The notes under the pieces are model-generated. The model was not told the DNA's origin. It made no database searches and worked only from the letters and a program-made list of their open reading frames with translations. From Chondrus crispus (taxonomy: Eukaryota > Rhodophyta > Florideophyceae > Gigartinales > Gigartinaceae), in the NCBI RefSeq assembly GCF_000350225.1, contig NW_005178634.1, positions 123,185 to 187,184 of the forward strand: a stretch of DNA of 64,000 nucleotides. Direction: 5' to 3'. Positions 42,933 through 54,778 of this stretch are shown in pieces. Position 1 is the first letter of the stretch. Each line of letters starts with the position of its first letter. The translations under genes and the position numbers were made by a program.

Positions 42933-43025
42933 TCGAAGCCCCTCCGTATCCGGGGTACTGTCCTCCGCATTACTACGAATCGGGGTCCCGCGTGACCCCG
43001 AATGACGCTAACCGCTCGGATGGCT
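42933..43025 (+). pseudogene. Antisense accessory gene of element C, short part beyond element B
   Basis: About 30 codons directly after the GGACG duplication, ending in a TAG. The Tyr-Cys-Pro-Pro motif is shared with the C-terminal end of the antisense gene of element B (Tyr-Cys-Pro-Pro-Asp-Pro-Tyr), which supports the insertion reading. Confidence 0.6.
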
Positions 43026-45631
43026 AGTCCACTACGCAGCCGCGGGCCTCCGTCGGTACGAGAGACAGAGGTAGGGTAAGGACTGTCTTGGCCACTTGCC
43101 ACAGTAAACGCAATTGTCCTCGTGCTGACGCGTGCGCTTGCGAGCCCCCTCTCTCGCCTTCCTTCGAGCTGCGAGAGGGTCGGGCGACGCTCCGCTGATG
43201 ATCCCTCGCCGTGTGTCATGGCCCGAGAGCGGCGTAGGCGTCCGCGGTGAGCTCCTCATTCGTGGCTGCTTACGGCTCGTTCCCGGAGATAGGGGACGAG
43301 GTCCGCCGTGCACTCCAGGACAGGGGGCGTGTCGTCATTGGTGTCCTCGATCTTCGAAGCGGGCCGGCCCGACAGGACTTGTGACAGAACAGACCGTCCG
43401 GCATGCCGGGGCTCGGCGTGCGCCGGTTGTTCTCCATCGTGCCTCTCGCCGTCGGGGGCGAGGGCAGGCCGCGCAGCGCGCGTTCTTCTCGATGCCTCTC
43501 GCCATCCGGGGGCGAGGGCAGGCCGCGCAGCTCGCGTTCTTCTCGATGCCTCTCGCCGTCCGTGGCGAGGGCGCGGCGCGCGACGACGCGCGCCGACGGT
43601 CCTTATCGGTGTCGGCCCTCGCCACCGATGGCGAGGGCGCGGCGCGCGACGACGATCCTTATCCGTGTCGGCCCTCGCCACAGATGGCGAGGGCGCGGCG
43701 CACGACAACGCGCGACGACGATCCTTATCCGTGTCGGCCCTCGCCACCGATGGCAGGGGCACGGCGCGCCCACTCCGCGCTGCGGTGCGGCGTGGTAGCG
43801 CCTGGGCCTCGCAAGCTGGGCCCGCGGCGCTCCCCGAGGACTTTTTTCGGCGCTCCTCGCGCTCCGGCTTCTTGCCCGCGCACGCCCCTCGCCATCGGGG
43901 CGAGGGCACGGACGCGTGGACGTACGTTTTCTTCTTCGCGCGTGCCCCCCGCCATCGGGGCGAGGGCGCAGACGCGTGGACGTACGTTTTCTTCTTCGCG
44001 CGACGCCCGCCATCGGTGGCGGGGGCGCCGCGCGTGCGCCGTTCGTCTCCTTCAGCGCGCCTCCTCGCCATCGGGGCGAGGGCCAAAAGCGCGCAACATT
44101 CGTCTCCTTCAGCGCGCCTCCTCGCCATTCGGGGCGAGGGCGCGGATGCTCGACGTAGGCCTTCTTTTGGACTTTCGTCGCTGTTAGGGCGAGGGGGCGA
44201 ACGTGCCGTAGTTCGCTCTCTCAGTGCCGTCCCTTTCGCTCTCTCAGTGTTGTCCCTCCTCGCCGTAGTGGCGAGGGCGCCGGCGCGCGGAGTCGACGCA
44301 CACGCGCAGGGAGCGGGGAAACAAGGCTGGTGTCGAGCTCGAGGCTGGGGTCGAACAGCCTTTCCGATATGTATTGGCGATCGGCCCGGGGGTTGTACGC
44401 GGTGCCAGTGCGCAACGAGCCGGGGCGGAGTGTGGCACAGCGTTCCACCACCATGAGGCTGTCGATTCATTCGAGGCAAAAGGCGGCGGTGGTGATGTGT
44501 ATCCCGCTCGTCGCTGCGAGTCGTCCATGTGACACGCGCTCGCCGCCGTGCACGTGTAGTCCGTGACACCTGTCTGCCCGCGGTGATTTCCACCATCCAA
44601 TATTTTTGATTTCCCAGGAGCGTGGCGCCGTCGGCGCCGTCGCCTCTCTGCGGACGACCGCGTTCGGTGACGACCAAATAGCTGCGCTTTCAGAACGAAA
44701 GCTTCTGTTGACGTCTTCGAGGAGGACGCCCTCCTCAGTGAGGGGTGTGCGGTCCCTCTGAACGGTCCGTCGCGAGGCCACGCTCTGCCATCCCGTGGTC
44801 TATGGCATGTCTCTCATGCACCACTTGAGCGCGTTATCTCACGTGAGTATCCTGCTTCCCTGACCAGTTTTCCGACAGTTTTCTTACGCGTGGGGCTACC
44901 GCACTGTAGGCCTGATGTCCCTATTTTCTCTCATTTTCAGCCCCGTCCGCCCGCGCGCCCACGAACTGTACCGGGTCGTACTATATCATACCCCTGTACC
45001 GACCGTTATCAAATCGATGATTTCCGGAGGCCAGGTGTTACCTCTTCTGGCATAATATCGTGGCAGGGGCGGGGCGGTTGTTCGTCTGCACCCTCCGTCA
45101 TCCTCACTCTGTCCGCACCCAAGCATGCGCACGCTACTCCTCACCTCTCGTGCCTCAATTTGTGCGATCCGTTCGCTCCTGCGCGTAACCGGCGCAACTT
45201 GTCCATGCCGCAACGTTCTCGGCGGCCATTCCTGGGGCGAACCGCGTCCCCTAAGACGCGAATTCTTAAACTCAACTTCGTAAGCGCTAGCCATCGCTCG
45301 GCCCAACCAGGGCCAAACTGCTTCCGATACCGGCTGCCTTGTGTCGGTGATCGTCTCGTTCGTCGGACGTCCTCTCGCCGCGGTGATCGGACTTAACGGA
45401 ACGTCCGGTGACCCTGTTCGGGGGAGAGTGTCGGATCTTTCAGCTCCGGAAGGGGTATTCGCCTTCCCTTTGAGCTCTGCGTCCTCGTATCGTCGGTCAC
45501 TGCGAGGTCAGGATCCTTGCTGGCAGTCTGTACTGCCTCGCCTTTACGTCGTGTGTCCTTGGGTTTCGGAAGTCAAATACGGCTTAACTTCTGTGCGGTC
45601 CTCACGTCAACCGTAACGAAGCGGTTGAGGG
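43026..45631. other. Spacer of element C between the antisense gene and pol
   Basis: GC-rich. It contains the hairpin minisatellite 43438-44285. Long frames open on both strands here (43308-44456 plus, 43256-44677 minus) follow from the repeat composition, and I do not accept either as a gene. Nothing recognisable at 44700-45631. Confidence 0.5.
43438..44285. repeat. Minisatellite of about 57-bp units, each with a hairpin
   Basis: About 13 copies of a short inverted repeat of the form CCTCGCC, 4-6 bases, GGCGAGG, spaced 55-66 bp apart (about 57 on most steps; a larger gap near 43760-43880). The units between hairpins are also similar, for example CGCGCGACGACG and ACGTACGTTTTCTTCTTCGC. Confidence 0.85.
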
Positions 45632-45661
45632 CCCCCTCTCAAGCGTGAACGTCCGCGTTCA
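45632..45661 (-). promoter_or_regulatory. Internal copy of inverted repeat plus purine tract (element C)
   Basis: On the minus strand TGAACGCGGACGTTCA (45646-45661) then GAGAGGGGG (45632-45640), overlapping the last codons of pol. It matches the 3' copy at 24241-24270. Confidence 0.8.
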
Positions 45662-48600
45662 CGTCAGACGTGAGGTTCCTGCCGGTGCGTCTCCGGAGGC
45701 GTTGGGCGTAACGAGACACCAACTCCTCCGGAACGTGAGTCCGGGCGGTCCATGTGGGCGTGTCTAAATCCGCCCACTTGATGAGGAACTCGATTTTTCC
45801 GTCCTCCATGGCTCGATGCCCGAGTAATCGATCCACGGCATACTGCGTGCCCTCGGTGACCTTGTCGGCAAGGTCACTTGGGGTTGTCGTACTCGTCCGT
45901 GGCGCGCCCGTCGGTGGTGGCGCGTACACGCAGCGGTCTGCGGAGACTCGCTCGGTGACACCATCACGATCGATCGTGATGGTTCGCCGGTCGTTGGCGA
46001 GTACCCGGTATGGCCCAACGGCGGGCGACGAGAGTTTGTTAGACGTCTTTGCCCCATCGGTGGGGTTCAGGTAGACATACTTACCTGGCTTGATACGTGC
46101 GTTGAGCCGTCTGACGCACTTATCGAAGTCGCGCTTGTACCGAGCCTGCGTCCGGCGCAGGCTCCCGTACGCCTTTTGGCTTGTGTCGTCCAACGTCTTG
46201 AGGAACTCAGCGCGCGCGTTGCCCCTATCGGACGGGGGCGCGTCACCGTCGGCTCTACGTAGAGAGAACTCCGGCGGGGGTCGGCTGAGGACGAGCTCGA
46301 AGGGTGTGGTACTCGTCGTACGATGTACGTGGGAGTTGTACGCGTACGTGAGCGGCCCCACGTACACGTCCCAGTCGTCCTGATGTTCGCCGACGTAATT
46401 GCGTAACATCGAAGCGATCGTCCGGCTGTATCGCTCGACCTGCCCGTTCGTCTGGGGGTGGTAAGCCGAAGTGTACAAGATCGTCACCCCCAGGACGCGG
46501 CACGTGCTGAGGAAGAACTTCGCGTTAAACTGCGGTCCGTTATCCGACAGTAGCGAGCGTGGGACGCCGTATTTAAATACCCACGCGTCGCAGAACGCGA
46601 CGGCGACCATGTACGCAGTTACGGTCCGCAGTGCCACAACTTGAGTCAGCTTGGTGAAACGGTCCGTAATTACGAGAAGGAACCGTTTCCCTGCCTTCGT
46701 CTTCGGTAGCGGTCCCAAGATCTCGATGTCGAGGCTCTCGAGCGGCCGTGTTGCCGGAAACAACTTCAAACGGTTGAGGTGTTTCCGCAACTTAACACGG
46801 TTCATCGCGCATGTTCGGCACCCTCGCACCGTAGCTGCAACATCTGCAGCGAGATGGGGCCAGTAGTACTCGCGACGGAGCGCAAAGTACATACGGTTCT
46901 GGCCCGGGTGCCCCGCTATCGTTGGTGTGTGGCAGAGCTGAAGCAGCCGAGCCCGTAGCGTCCGAGGCACCACGACCTGCACGATGTCAGGGTTGAAGGG
47001 GTGTCTCCGTTTGAGCACCTCGTGGTGGTCCTCGAAGAACGCGGAGTCCCGGGACTCTGACTGTCGTGCCAGTACGGTCTGGCAGAAGTCATCCACGCGT
47101 TGCTCTTCGGCTATCTCCTCTAACGTAAGAGGGGCCGATAGGTCGTCCTGCGGAGAGGCGACCGTGGAGGCGGGCGCGCCAACTTCGGGTTGTTCGTCGC
47201 GCTCGATGTCGACAGCGTCGAACTCGTCGTTCTCCTCACAGAACGAGGTGGGTCCTTCAAGAGCGGGGGCCTTGTCGTCGCCCCTCGGCTCGTAGCGCGT
47301 ACGGACGCGCGAACCTCTTCGCGATCCGGCTTGGTTCCTTGTTGTCACGAAGACATGGACGGCCTTGTGATCGCAGCTCGCGGTACAGACGTGGTCCGCG
47401 AGCTCGTCCGACATGTCACGGACGGTCGTACCCGCATCGAAGGTGGGAATGTCGTCATCCACCTTGACGACTGGGCGAGGGTCGTCGGTGACCCTTGGCG
47501 ACACGAGGCGTGACAGGGCATACCGCAGTCGCCACCGGGTAAGCCTTCCGGAGCTCTCCGTGAGGGACATAAGCCATCAGAGGGCATCATGGTCCGTCCG
47601 GACAGTGAACTTGGTACCTTCGATGTACGGCCGTAGTGTGCGTACGGCCCACACTACGGCAAAGCACTCGCGTTCCGTAGCGCTGTAGTTGCGCTCACTA
47701 TCGGACAGTGAGTACGACCAATACCCAACGGGGCGCCAGTCGTTGGCGCCTTCGTGTTCCTGGAGCAACGTACAGCCCAGTTGATAGGCACTAGCGTCCG
47801 TGTCGATCATGTACGGCCGAACGTACAGCGGCAATGCTAGGATCGGCGGGGAAATCATCCGCTCCTTCAACGCTTCGAACGCTTGAAGTTGCAGCTCGGT
47901 CGGGTCGCCGAAGTTAGGGTCCGCGTCCTTGCGCGTCATGTCCGTTAATGGGCGCGCAATTTTCGCGAACCCCTTCACGAAGCGGCGGTAGACGTTGCAC
48001 GCTCCGAGGTACGAGCGCACCTGCGTCAACGTCCTCGGAAACGTGAACGTCTTGAAGGCGTCCGCCGCCGCTTCGGCGACGCCCAACTTACCTGGGGAAA
48101 TGACGTGCCCCAAGTAGTGCACCTTCGGTTGGAAGAAACTACACTTCTTGAGCTTGAGGGAGATTCCGGCGCTCCTCAACTAGCTCAAGACAGCGTCGAG
48201 ATGCTTCGCGTGTTCTCCGTTCGTACGGGAGAACACGATGACATCATCCAGGTAGACGAGCCATATCTGCCATCGGACGCCAGATAGAATGATGTCGACG
48301 GCACGTTGGAAGGTGGCCAGTGCCCCTTTTAGCCCGAACGGCATACGCAAATGGCGAAACGTTCCCATATGCGAACTGAACGTGGTCTTGTCCCGGTCTT
48401 CCGGAGCGAAGGGGATCTGCCAATAACCGGAATTGCAGTCCAACGTCGTGAAGACGGCTGCATCTCCGAGCGAATCGATCGAGTCGTCCATCCGGGGCAG
48501 CGGATACGAATCCGCTGCCGTCTTTGCGTTGATACACCGGTAGTCCACGCAGAACCGAAGAGAGCCGTCTTTCCTCGGTACGAGCACCACGGGGGACGCC

Positions 48601-50135
48601 CACTCGGTGCTTGCGGGTTCGATTACCCCTGCGTTCAACATTTTGATGACTTCCTTGGCGACCATCTCACGCATAGCTGGCCCCTTTCGGTAGGGCATTG
48701 AACGTATCGGCTTCGTACCCGGTTCGAGGGGAATGCGGCGTTCGGTCGCTCGGATCGTTCCGAGCCCCCCGCTCCTCACACTCGAGTGCTTACGGAGCAT
48801 CTCGAGCACGTGGCCCCGGAACTTGTCATCATCGATGTATGACAAGTCGATTTCTTTTTCCCAATCCTCCGGTGGATTTTCGGGATCCTTTTTAGAGGCG
48901 GTTGCCGTGCCCCCTTCCGGCGGCCGGCAGCTCGGCGGTCGGCCGTCCGTACCGGCTCCTCTGTCCTCAACGCTTGCCCCCTCGGCGGAGCCTGGTCGAC
49001 CAGCTCCTGCCGTTCCGACTTGATCGGTCGAGTCGGTGAGGTGTAGCGCGTGCGCGATCCCCTCGGCGATGCGACGTTCGGGCGTCAAGATCGCGAGGGG
49101 GTTGCGCTTCGCGTATCCCACGACGGTGTGCTTCGGAAGCAGCCTTTCCTGTCGCGAAAAGTTTGCGACGATGACGTCGAAGGTCTAGTTCGGCAGGACC
49201 TCGATGACGCCGTTCGTCAGCCTCACTCCATGTCGGTGTTGGAGTGACAGCTTCGGCTCTATAAACACGAGTCCCCTCCCCGTCGTGGTCACGCGCACAC
49301 GGGCCTGCGACCTCGCGGGAATGGTAACCCAGCGGGCGATTCGGATCGCCTGCGGGGCTTCGTCGGGTGCGTCACCCCGGCTTGTCTGACGTCCGTGCCG
49401 CCTGGTTGGGGGAGTCGGCTCCCCCTTCCCGTCGACGATGGCAACAGAGCCACCTTGGCGGAGCTCCAACCGTTGAGCTTCGATGTCGATACTTCGTACG
49501 TGTGTATCGATGAAGGCCGTACCAAGGAGGACCGGCACGGCGAGCTGGTCCGCCACGACGAACGGAATTCGGAACGTCGTGTTCCTCAACCGCACGGCCA
49601 GGCGTACGACGGCCGAGAGCTTAAGCGGGTTGCTATTCGCGCCTGCCAATCGGGGCAGTGGCGCGTCGCGGATGACGTATCGCGACCAATCGGGAGGAAG
49701 GTCCGCCTTCCTCACCAGATTGTACCCAGAGCACGTATAAACGGCGATCATGCGGGGCTTGAAGGCATTTCCCTCCGTGGCTATCGAGCCGAGGACGTTG
49801 TAAATCTTCGACGTCATAAGGCAAATGACGCCGTCGACCACCTTCGGCGTGCCCGGCTCGGCGAGATCGTTCCGCCTGGGCCGCCGGCGCCGGTTCCGAC
49901 TTCTCTTCCGCGTCCTTCGGCCTTGGTCGTGGGGCGCCCTTCGGTCGGCCGCATCCCCGCGACAAGTCGCGTTTGTACGCGGCTTGAATTCTTCTGGCGG
50001 CCTCGGGTCCCCCTGGGTCGGGCCACCGGCGCGTTCGATGCGCTTCTTGTTAGGCACTTGGCTCACGGTTGCCACAGTGCCTTCCTCCATATGCGCCGGG
50101 CTCACGGTTGCCTCAGCATCTTCGTACTTTCGCAC
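45639..50135 (-). pseudogene. pol region of element C (protease, RT, RNase H, integrase, chromodomain)
   Basis: Homologous to pol of element B over its whole length and in the same domain order. Reverse transcriptase shows Phe-Cys-Val-Asp-Tyr-Arg and Tyr-Leu-Asp-Asp (near 48250); the integrase has the His-His-Cys-Cys part and Leu-Leu-Ser-Asp-Asn-Gly-Pro (near 46540); the chromodomain lies at the C-terminus (near 45700-45850, Ile-Lys-Trp-Ala-Asp). A few breaks are present. Codon choice differs visibly from element B although the proteins are close. Confidence 0.9.
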
Positions 50136-50281
50136 CCAGCTTACGGGTGTCTCGGTGCGCTTGTGCGGGGTTGAGGGGAATAATATCGGTAAACATTCCC
50201 CTCCCCCGCCGGGGACAAATAGGGGCGGGTCTAGGTTGGTGTGACAAGACGGTTCACCCGACCGCGCGAACGTAACCGTCT

Positions 50282-52841
50282 TTACGGGGTTTTCGAACTA
50301 CCCGAGCTGCCAGTGCTATCCGCTTGGCTATCGTTAGCCAGCGCGTCGACGGGCCCCTGGCCGCGCGGATGGGGACGGTTTCCCCACCCCGACTGGGCAT
50401 CTTCTACGAAGTAATCGGATACTTCGTGGCCTTGGATTGCAACGTCCGGCCGTTGCAATATTGGAGGGGTGGAGAGCACGGGCTCTCCTCCGCCTCCTTC
50501 CGTGGGCTGGGGGTGTGTCTCTCCAGCCCAATCTTGGAGGTACGTGATGGCGTTCTTTATCCATTCGGGCAACGGGGGTCGGCCACGGTAGCCTCGCCCA
50601 TCTCGACGGGGATATCGCGTATCCATCCGACGAGGGTCACGTCGATCCCTTTGATCGGTCCCCGGGTATCGGTACCCGCCTTCACGAGGGGCAAAACGGA
50701 CGCCCCCACCCGATCGGCTCGGGTCACCTCGACGCGGGCCTCGGTCTGCCCGCGTAGACTGCTGGATGAGATTGCGCATTCCGGGGCGCGTCTCCATCTG
50801 ATAGCGATAGTTCCTGTACCGTGAACTGACGTTGTTCAGGCGACAGGAACGGGCACGCGTACATGGCGTGGCCGTACGTCCGGCACAGCCAGCAAATGTA
50901 CGCGCTGCCATCGGTCGACGCCAAAGTCGCCGCGTGGCGTGCCTCCTCATCGGTGAGTCGAGGCACGTTAGGCAGCCCGCGGTCTCCTTCTCGGCGGGAG
51001 ATATCCAGCTCGGCCATGTTGTGGTTCGGACCACCCGTGGCCCTCGGCGTGTGCGCGAACGCCGTTGCGAAGCTTCCGGTTGAAGCAGTGGAAGCTGGCG
51101 TAGGGGGTCGGCCTCCTGCCCGGTCGAAGCCTCGCATAATGAAGACAGGGTCAGCCTGCCACTCATCTTATCCAATGCGGAGGGCAGTCGCCGGCGAACT
51201 CGTTCCGTGCGACCTTGGAGTTCGGACTCCCTTCGCTGCCGGCTTCGGGTCCGGCAGCGGCAACCCGCGACGGGCGCGGTAGGTTGTACCCTCGGCCGTT
51301 GCCATACGGCGAATCGTGGAGAGTTCGGTCTTCTGTTGTCCGGGCAACCGTTGTACCGTCTCTGCCACTGCGGCCCGGGTCGCAGTGGATAACCAACGCA
51401 CGAAGTAGTGCGCGAGGGCTTGTTCTGAGAACAAGGCCGTGCATCGGAACGCCGCGGATTCCAGCCGGTCAGCGAACGTGTTCTCGGTTTCGTGAGGGAG
51501 CTGTCGCGCCGACGCGACAGCATCAAACGCTTCCCCTAACAAGTCGTCGGTTAGGTAGCGTTTGATAAATTGGTTGACGAGACCAGGCCAGCTCGTGTCG
51601 TTGTGTAGCTGGCCGGTGCGGAGGCCGCGCATGGTGTAACTCGTATACAACCGCTCCGCGTCCCGCTCGACGAAGTGAGGGAAGACATGGATTGCCACAC
51701 CTTCGGTCAGGTGCTGGGCATTGAAGGTTATCCGGATATCCTTCAGGAACGGGAGCAACTGAATGGCGTCAGTACCGTCGAAGCTCTTCATCGTGGGACG
51801 GAGCCCACGGCAGCGTTGGACGCACTTCGCGATCCGTCCCGCGTCACCCGAGGTGACGAGCCTCGAGGTGTTGTCCAACCGATACATGCGGTAGTTTGCG
51901 ACGGCGCTGAACTCCTGTATCATGGTGTGGACGGGCTCGAGCCCGGCTTCGGCGGGGCCCAACGTTCCGAACGTCGTGACGGGCAACGTTCGGACGTCGA
52001 CGCGGCCGGGATGCGCGGTAAGATCCGCTGGCTGGTAGCCGCCCCAGCGAGGATCGAAGGGGAGAATCGGTTCCCCTGATCCGCGGGCGACTCCTCCACG
52101 GCCACGGTCGGGTTCGTCCGGTACCCGTCGGGACTGCCGCATGCTTCCGGATGCATACGGCAGGGCTTGAGTCTCGGACGCGAAATTCGCGTCCACCGTC
52201 GGCTTGATGTCCTCCGCCCTCCGACTGGTGACGGCTCCAGTCGGGGGCCACTCCTGCGCTCCGGATGCGTCCGGAGGAAAAGTGGCACCGGGCCCACTCG
52301 AGGGGGCTCCGGGCTGCCTCTCGGCCGAGGTCTGTTCCATCTCACGGGCACGGCGGCGCGTTGAGTTGAGCTCCGCCGCCATGTGCGCGAACGCTCCCAT
52401 CTGTTCGGCTGATGGAAAGGGTTGCGGGTCGCGTCAGACTCCGGAGTCTGCACTCACGGGTCGACCCGCAACGTCCACCGCTGGGGAATCGATGCGCGCC
52501 TCTTCGACCAGTACCAAACGGGACTGTAGCTGGTCGACGAGGGCGCGCAGGTTCTCCAAGGACTGAGTTACGCGCTCAAACCTTCCTTCGCAGAGGGAGC
52601 GCAACTCATCCATACAGCGGGCGTAGACGCTGTCGGAGACGTCGATACGGAGGGATGTTCGGACATCTTCGATATACTCCGCGATGCGATCGTACATCGC
52701 GCGAGCGCGTCATTCGGAGAAGTCGGGCGACGGTTCGCAGTCTCGAGGACCAACGTCGCCGTCGCCGACTCGGACGCGGAGCGCGGCCTCTCGCACATCG
52801 GCGGGCTCCGAGCGAATCAAGGTGGGACATTCGCCACTCAT
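50282..52841 (-). pseudogene. gag region of element C
   Basis: The reading starts at an ATG at 52841. Same layout as gag of B: N-terminal coiled coil, Pro-rich linker, capsid-like domain with Tyr-Arg-Met-Tyr-Arg-Leu-Asp, a Cys-x2-Cys-x4-His-x4-Cys knuckle near 50855-50900, and an Arg/Gly-rich tail. A few breaks are present. Confidence 0.8.
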
Positions 52842-52901
52842 CTCGACGCATACGGACGCGGAGTTAAACGATAGTCTTCTCGGTTCGATCTTGAGAGTCT
52901 T

Positions 52902-52917
52902 CTAGGTCGGGAGACCA
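52902..52917 (-). promoter_or_regulatory. Primer-binding site of element C
   Basis: TGGTCTCCCGACCTAG on the minus strand, one base from the LTR; same 16-mer as in elements A and B. Confidence 0.85.
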
Positions 52918-52918
52918 C

Positions 52919-53519
52919 TGTAGTGTAATCACCCCCAACGACGAGGGGGGTGAGTACTGACAGTTCGGAAAGACCCCGATCGGCGGGAAGATAGAAGCAC
53001 GGCCCACCCACGGTACCGAGCACGGGCTCGAGGTAGCGGTGGTAGAGCGGGATCGGGGAGGACGCGCGCAAGCGCGAGCAGTTCTACGCCTCGACGCCCC
53101 GGAGCGGTACTCGGTCACGATCCAGTACCGACGGGCGGAGGCAGAGCCGGCTCGTGGGCGTGCTGCGCGCGTCCTCAACCCGCGCGCGGTGGTACTTCCA
53201 GGTAAAACGGACGGAAGTACCTAAGAGTAAGCGGGCGGACCAAGGTGGAGGATCCTTGACAAGTCCGTGCTTGTCGGCCTCCACCGCCGGCGGTCCGCTC
53301 ATATTTAATGTACATTGTAGTCTATCATAACTCTACAGTAGTGCCGGTTGACCGACACTGTAACGCTGTCAGCCGTCGGGGCTGACAGTCCACGTGTAGT
53401 ACGCGTCCCGTACACGTGGGGGACACGTGTCTGCGCGCGTAGCTGTAAGGCTCGTGCCTTACTGTCGCTGATCTAATCTTAATCTATATTTCCGAATTTC
53501 CGTTTGTGGTTATACCACA
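52919..53519 (-). repeat. LTR of element C (5' LTR by minus-strand sense)
   Basis: 601 bp, begins TGTAGTGTAAT and ends TTATACCACA on the plus strand. Pair of 23640-24236. Confidence 0.93.
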
Positions 53520-54778
53520 CCCCTACTGGTTTAGTTCTATATCGAGGTTAAATATGAGACATTTGACGTATAAAAACGATTCCAGGCGCAACACGCCCAG
53601 TTAGAGGACGAATTCAAACGTGGTGCAGTGATTGGATCTTTCGGCAGGCGTAACGGTCATCCAGTACTAGGGGTGGCAGTCGTGGTGCTGCACGGATATA
53701 CTGCGTGGGACCTCTCCAGTTCCCATCCCCTAAAGCCCTGCCAGCATTCATGGCCGAAAGGACATCTGTTCTGTCACTCGTTGCAAAACGGCAACCCAGC
53801 ACTTCTAGAGGAAAAGATCCTCTCCGGGCTTGAAATTACTGCCTTTAGGTTCGCAGGACAACATGGCCAGGAAGAAGGGCGGAGATAAGGAGGAAAGGGG
53901 GGAGGAAAAGCGTCTGAAAGAATGCAGGATAGTGGCAGTGGCGGGTAAGTTCAGCTTGGGATGGCTTTGTGCCCTTTGTGCAGAAAACATTGTGTTCCCT
54001 GCTCACAAAGAACACTGCTCGCGCCAAGTCAATATAATTGGCGCGAGTTTTGGGTGACTTTTCCAAGTGGCGCGATTCTACTCGCATATCTATTTGCGCA
54101 AATGAGTAAACGTTGTCTCCTTCCGGTGGGCTGCTTAGAGATAGATTTACTCCAAATGGAAACATGTTTTGGGGAGGGGGTCGTGTTGGGATGAAATATT
54201 TTGGTCTTATACCCGGGAGAAGCCCAGAGACCAATGGCTTCCAAGAGTGTTTTTATTGGCCGGTGTGTATGCCATTTGTACACGTGGACAATCTCCCGAT
54301 GAAATGAAATAGTACTATTGGGTGGAAAGTGCGGATTTTTAGGTATAAGAGGACGAGTACCACCCGCCCCTGTCGACAAACGGGGGCAGACACTCTTGTC
54401 GATTCAAAATCGTTTAACTGCTTTGGTTCTTTTTCCTTTCGCTGCGGAGATAGCCGACCTCGTTTTTGCCGTCACCATGGTACTATTTCGAAGGGGTGAT
54501 AAAGATGACGGCTCCCTGTCACAGGTAGAAGGGTCAAAGCCAGCCGAAGTCTGCAAGTTCTTCTTCCTCTTCGACAATGTTGCCACCTGTGGCGAGCCGG
54601 ACGAAGAAAGGGCATTGCTGGACATTGCTCGCACCATAATGTGAGATTTGTTTCACGTACCTCGGAGGCAGAGATTGTGGGCTGAAGCTATAAGTACAGC
54701 TATTTTATTCGCAATCGACTCTTCTCTTATGCGTGCAATGATCCAACGAAAACCCATTTGAGATCATCACTGGAAAAC
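53520..54778. other. No gene recognised
   Basis: Several short frames on both strands, for example 54318-54644 (plus) with a hydrophobic start and an acidic end. None shows a known motif. This may be older repeat sequence flanking the copia element. Confidence 0.5.

Larger units (their letters stand above)
23640..53519 (-). mobile_element. Element C: chromodomain Ty3/gypsy element, nested host of element B
   Basis: Minus-strand element with direct LTRs at both ends (23640-24236 and 52919-53519), a primer-binding site (52902-52917), a gag region, a pol region with a C-terminal chromodomain, a purine tract before the 3' LTR, and an antisense accessory gene between pol and the 3' LTR. Without the inserted element B it is about 13.7 kb. 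By eye the LTRs differ at about 20 positions in 600, so it is older than B. The 5-base flanks (GCCTC on the left, CCCCT on the right) do not match, so no target duplication is evident. It is a fossil with several breaks in gag and a few in pol, plus the nested insertion. Confidence 0.85.

Noticed and set aside
43256-44677. Long open frames on both strands (382 and 473 codons)
   Set aside because: They arise from a tandem repeat whose step is a multiple of three and whose GC-rich composition lacks stops. Both strands are equally open and no domain is visible.
23640-53519. Target-site duplication for element C
   Set aside because: The five bases outside the two LTRs (GCCTC and CCCCT) do not match even after shifting the border by one.
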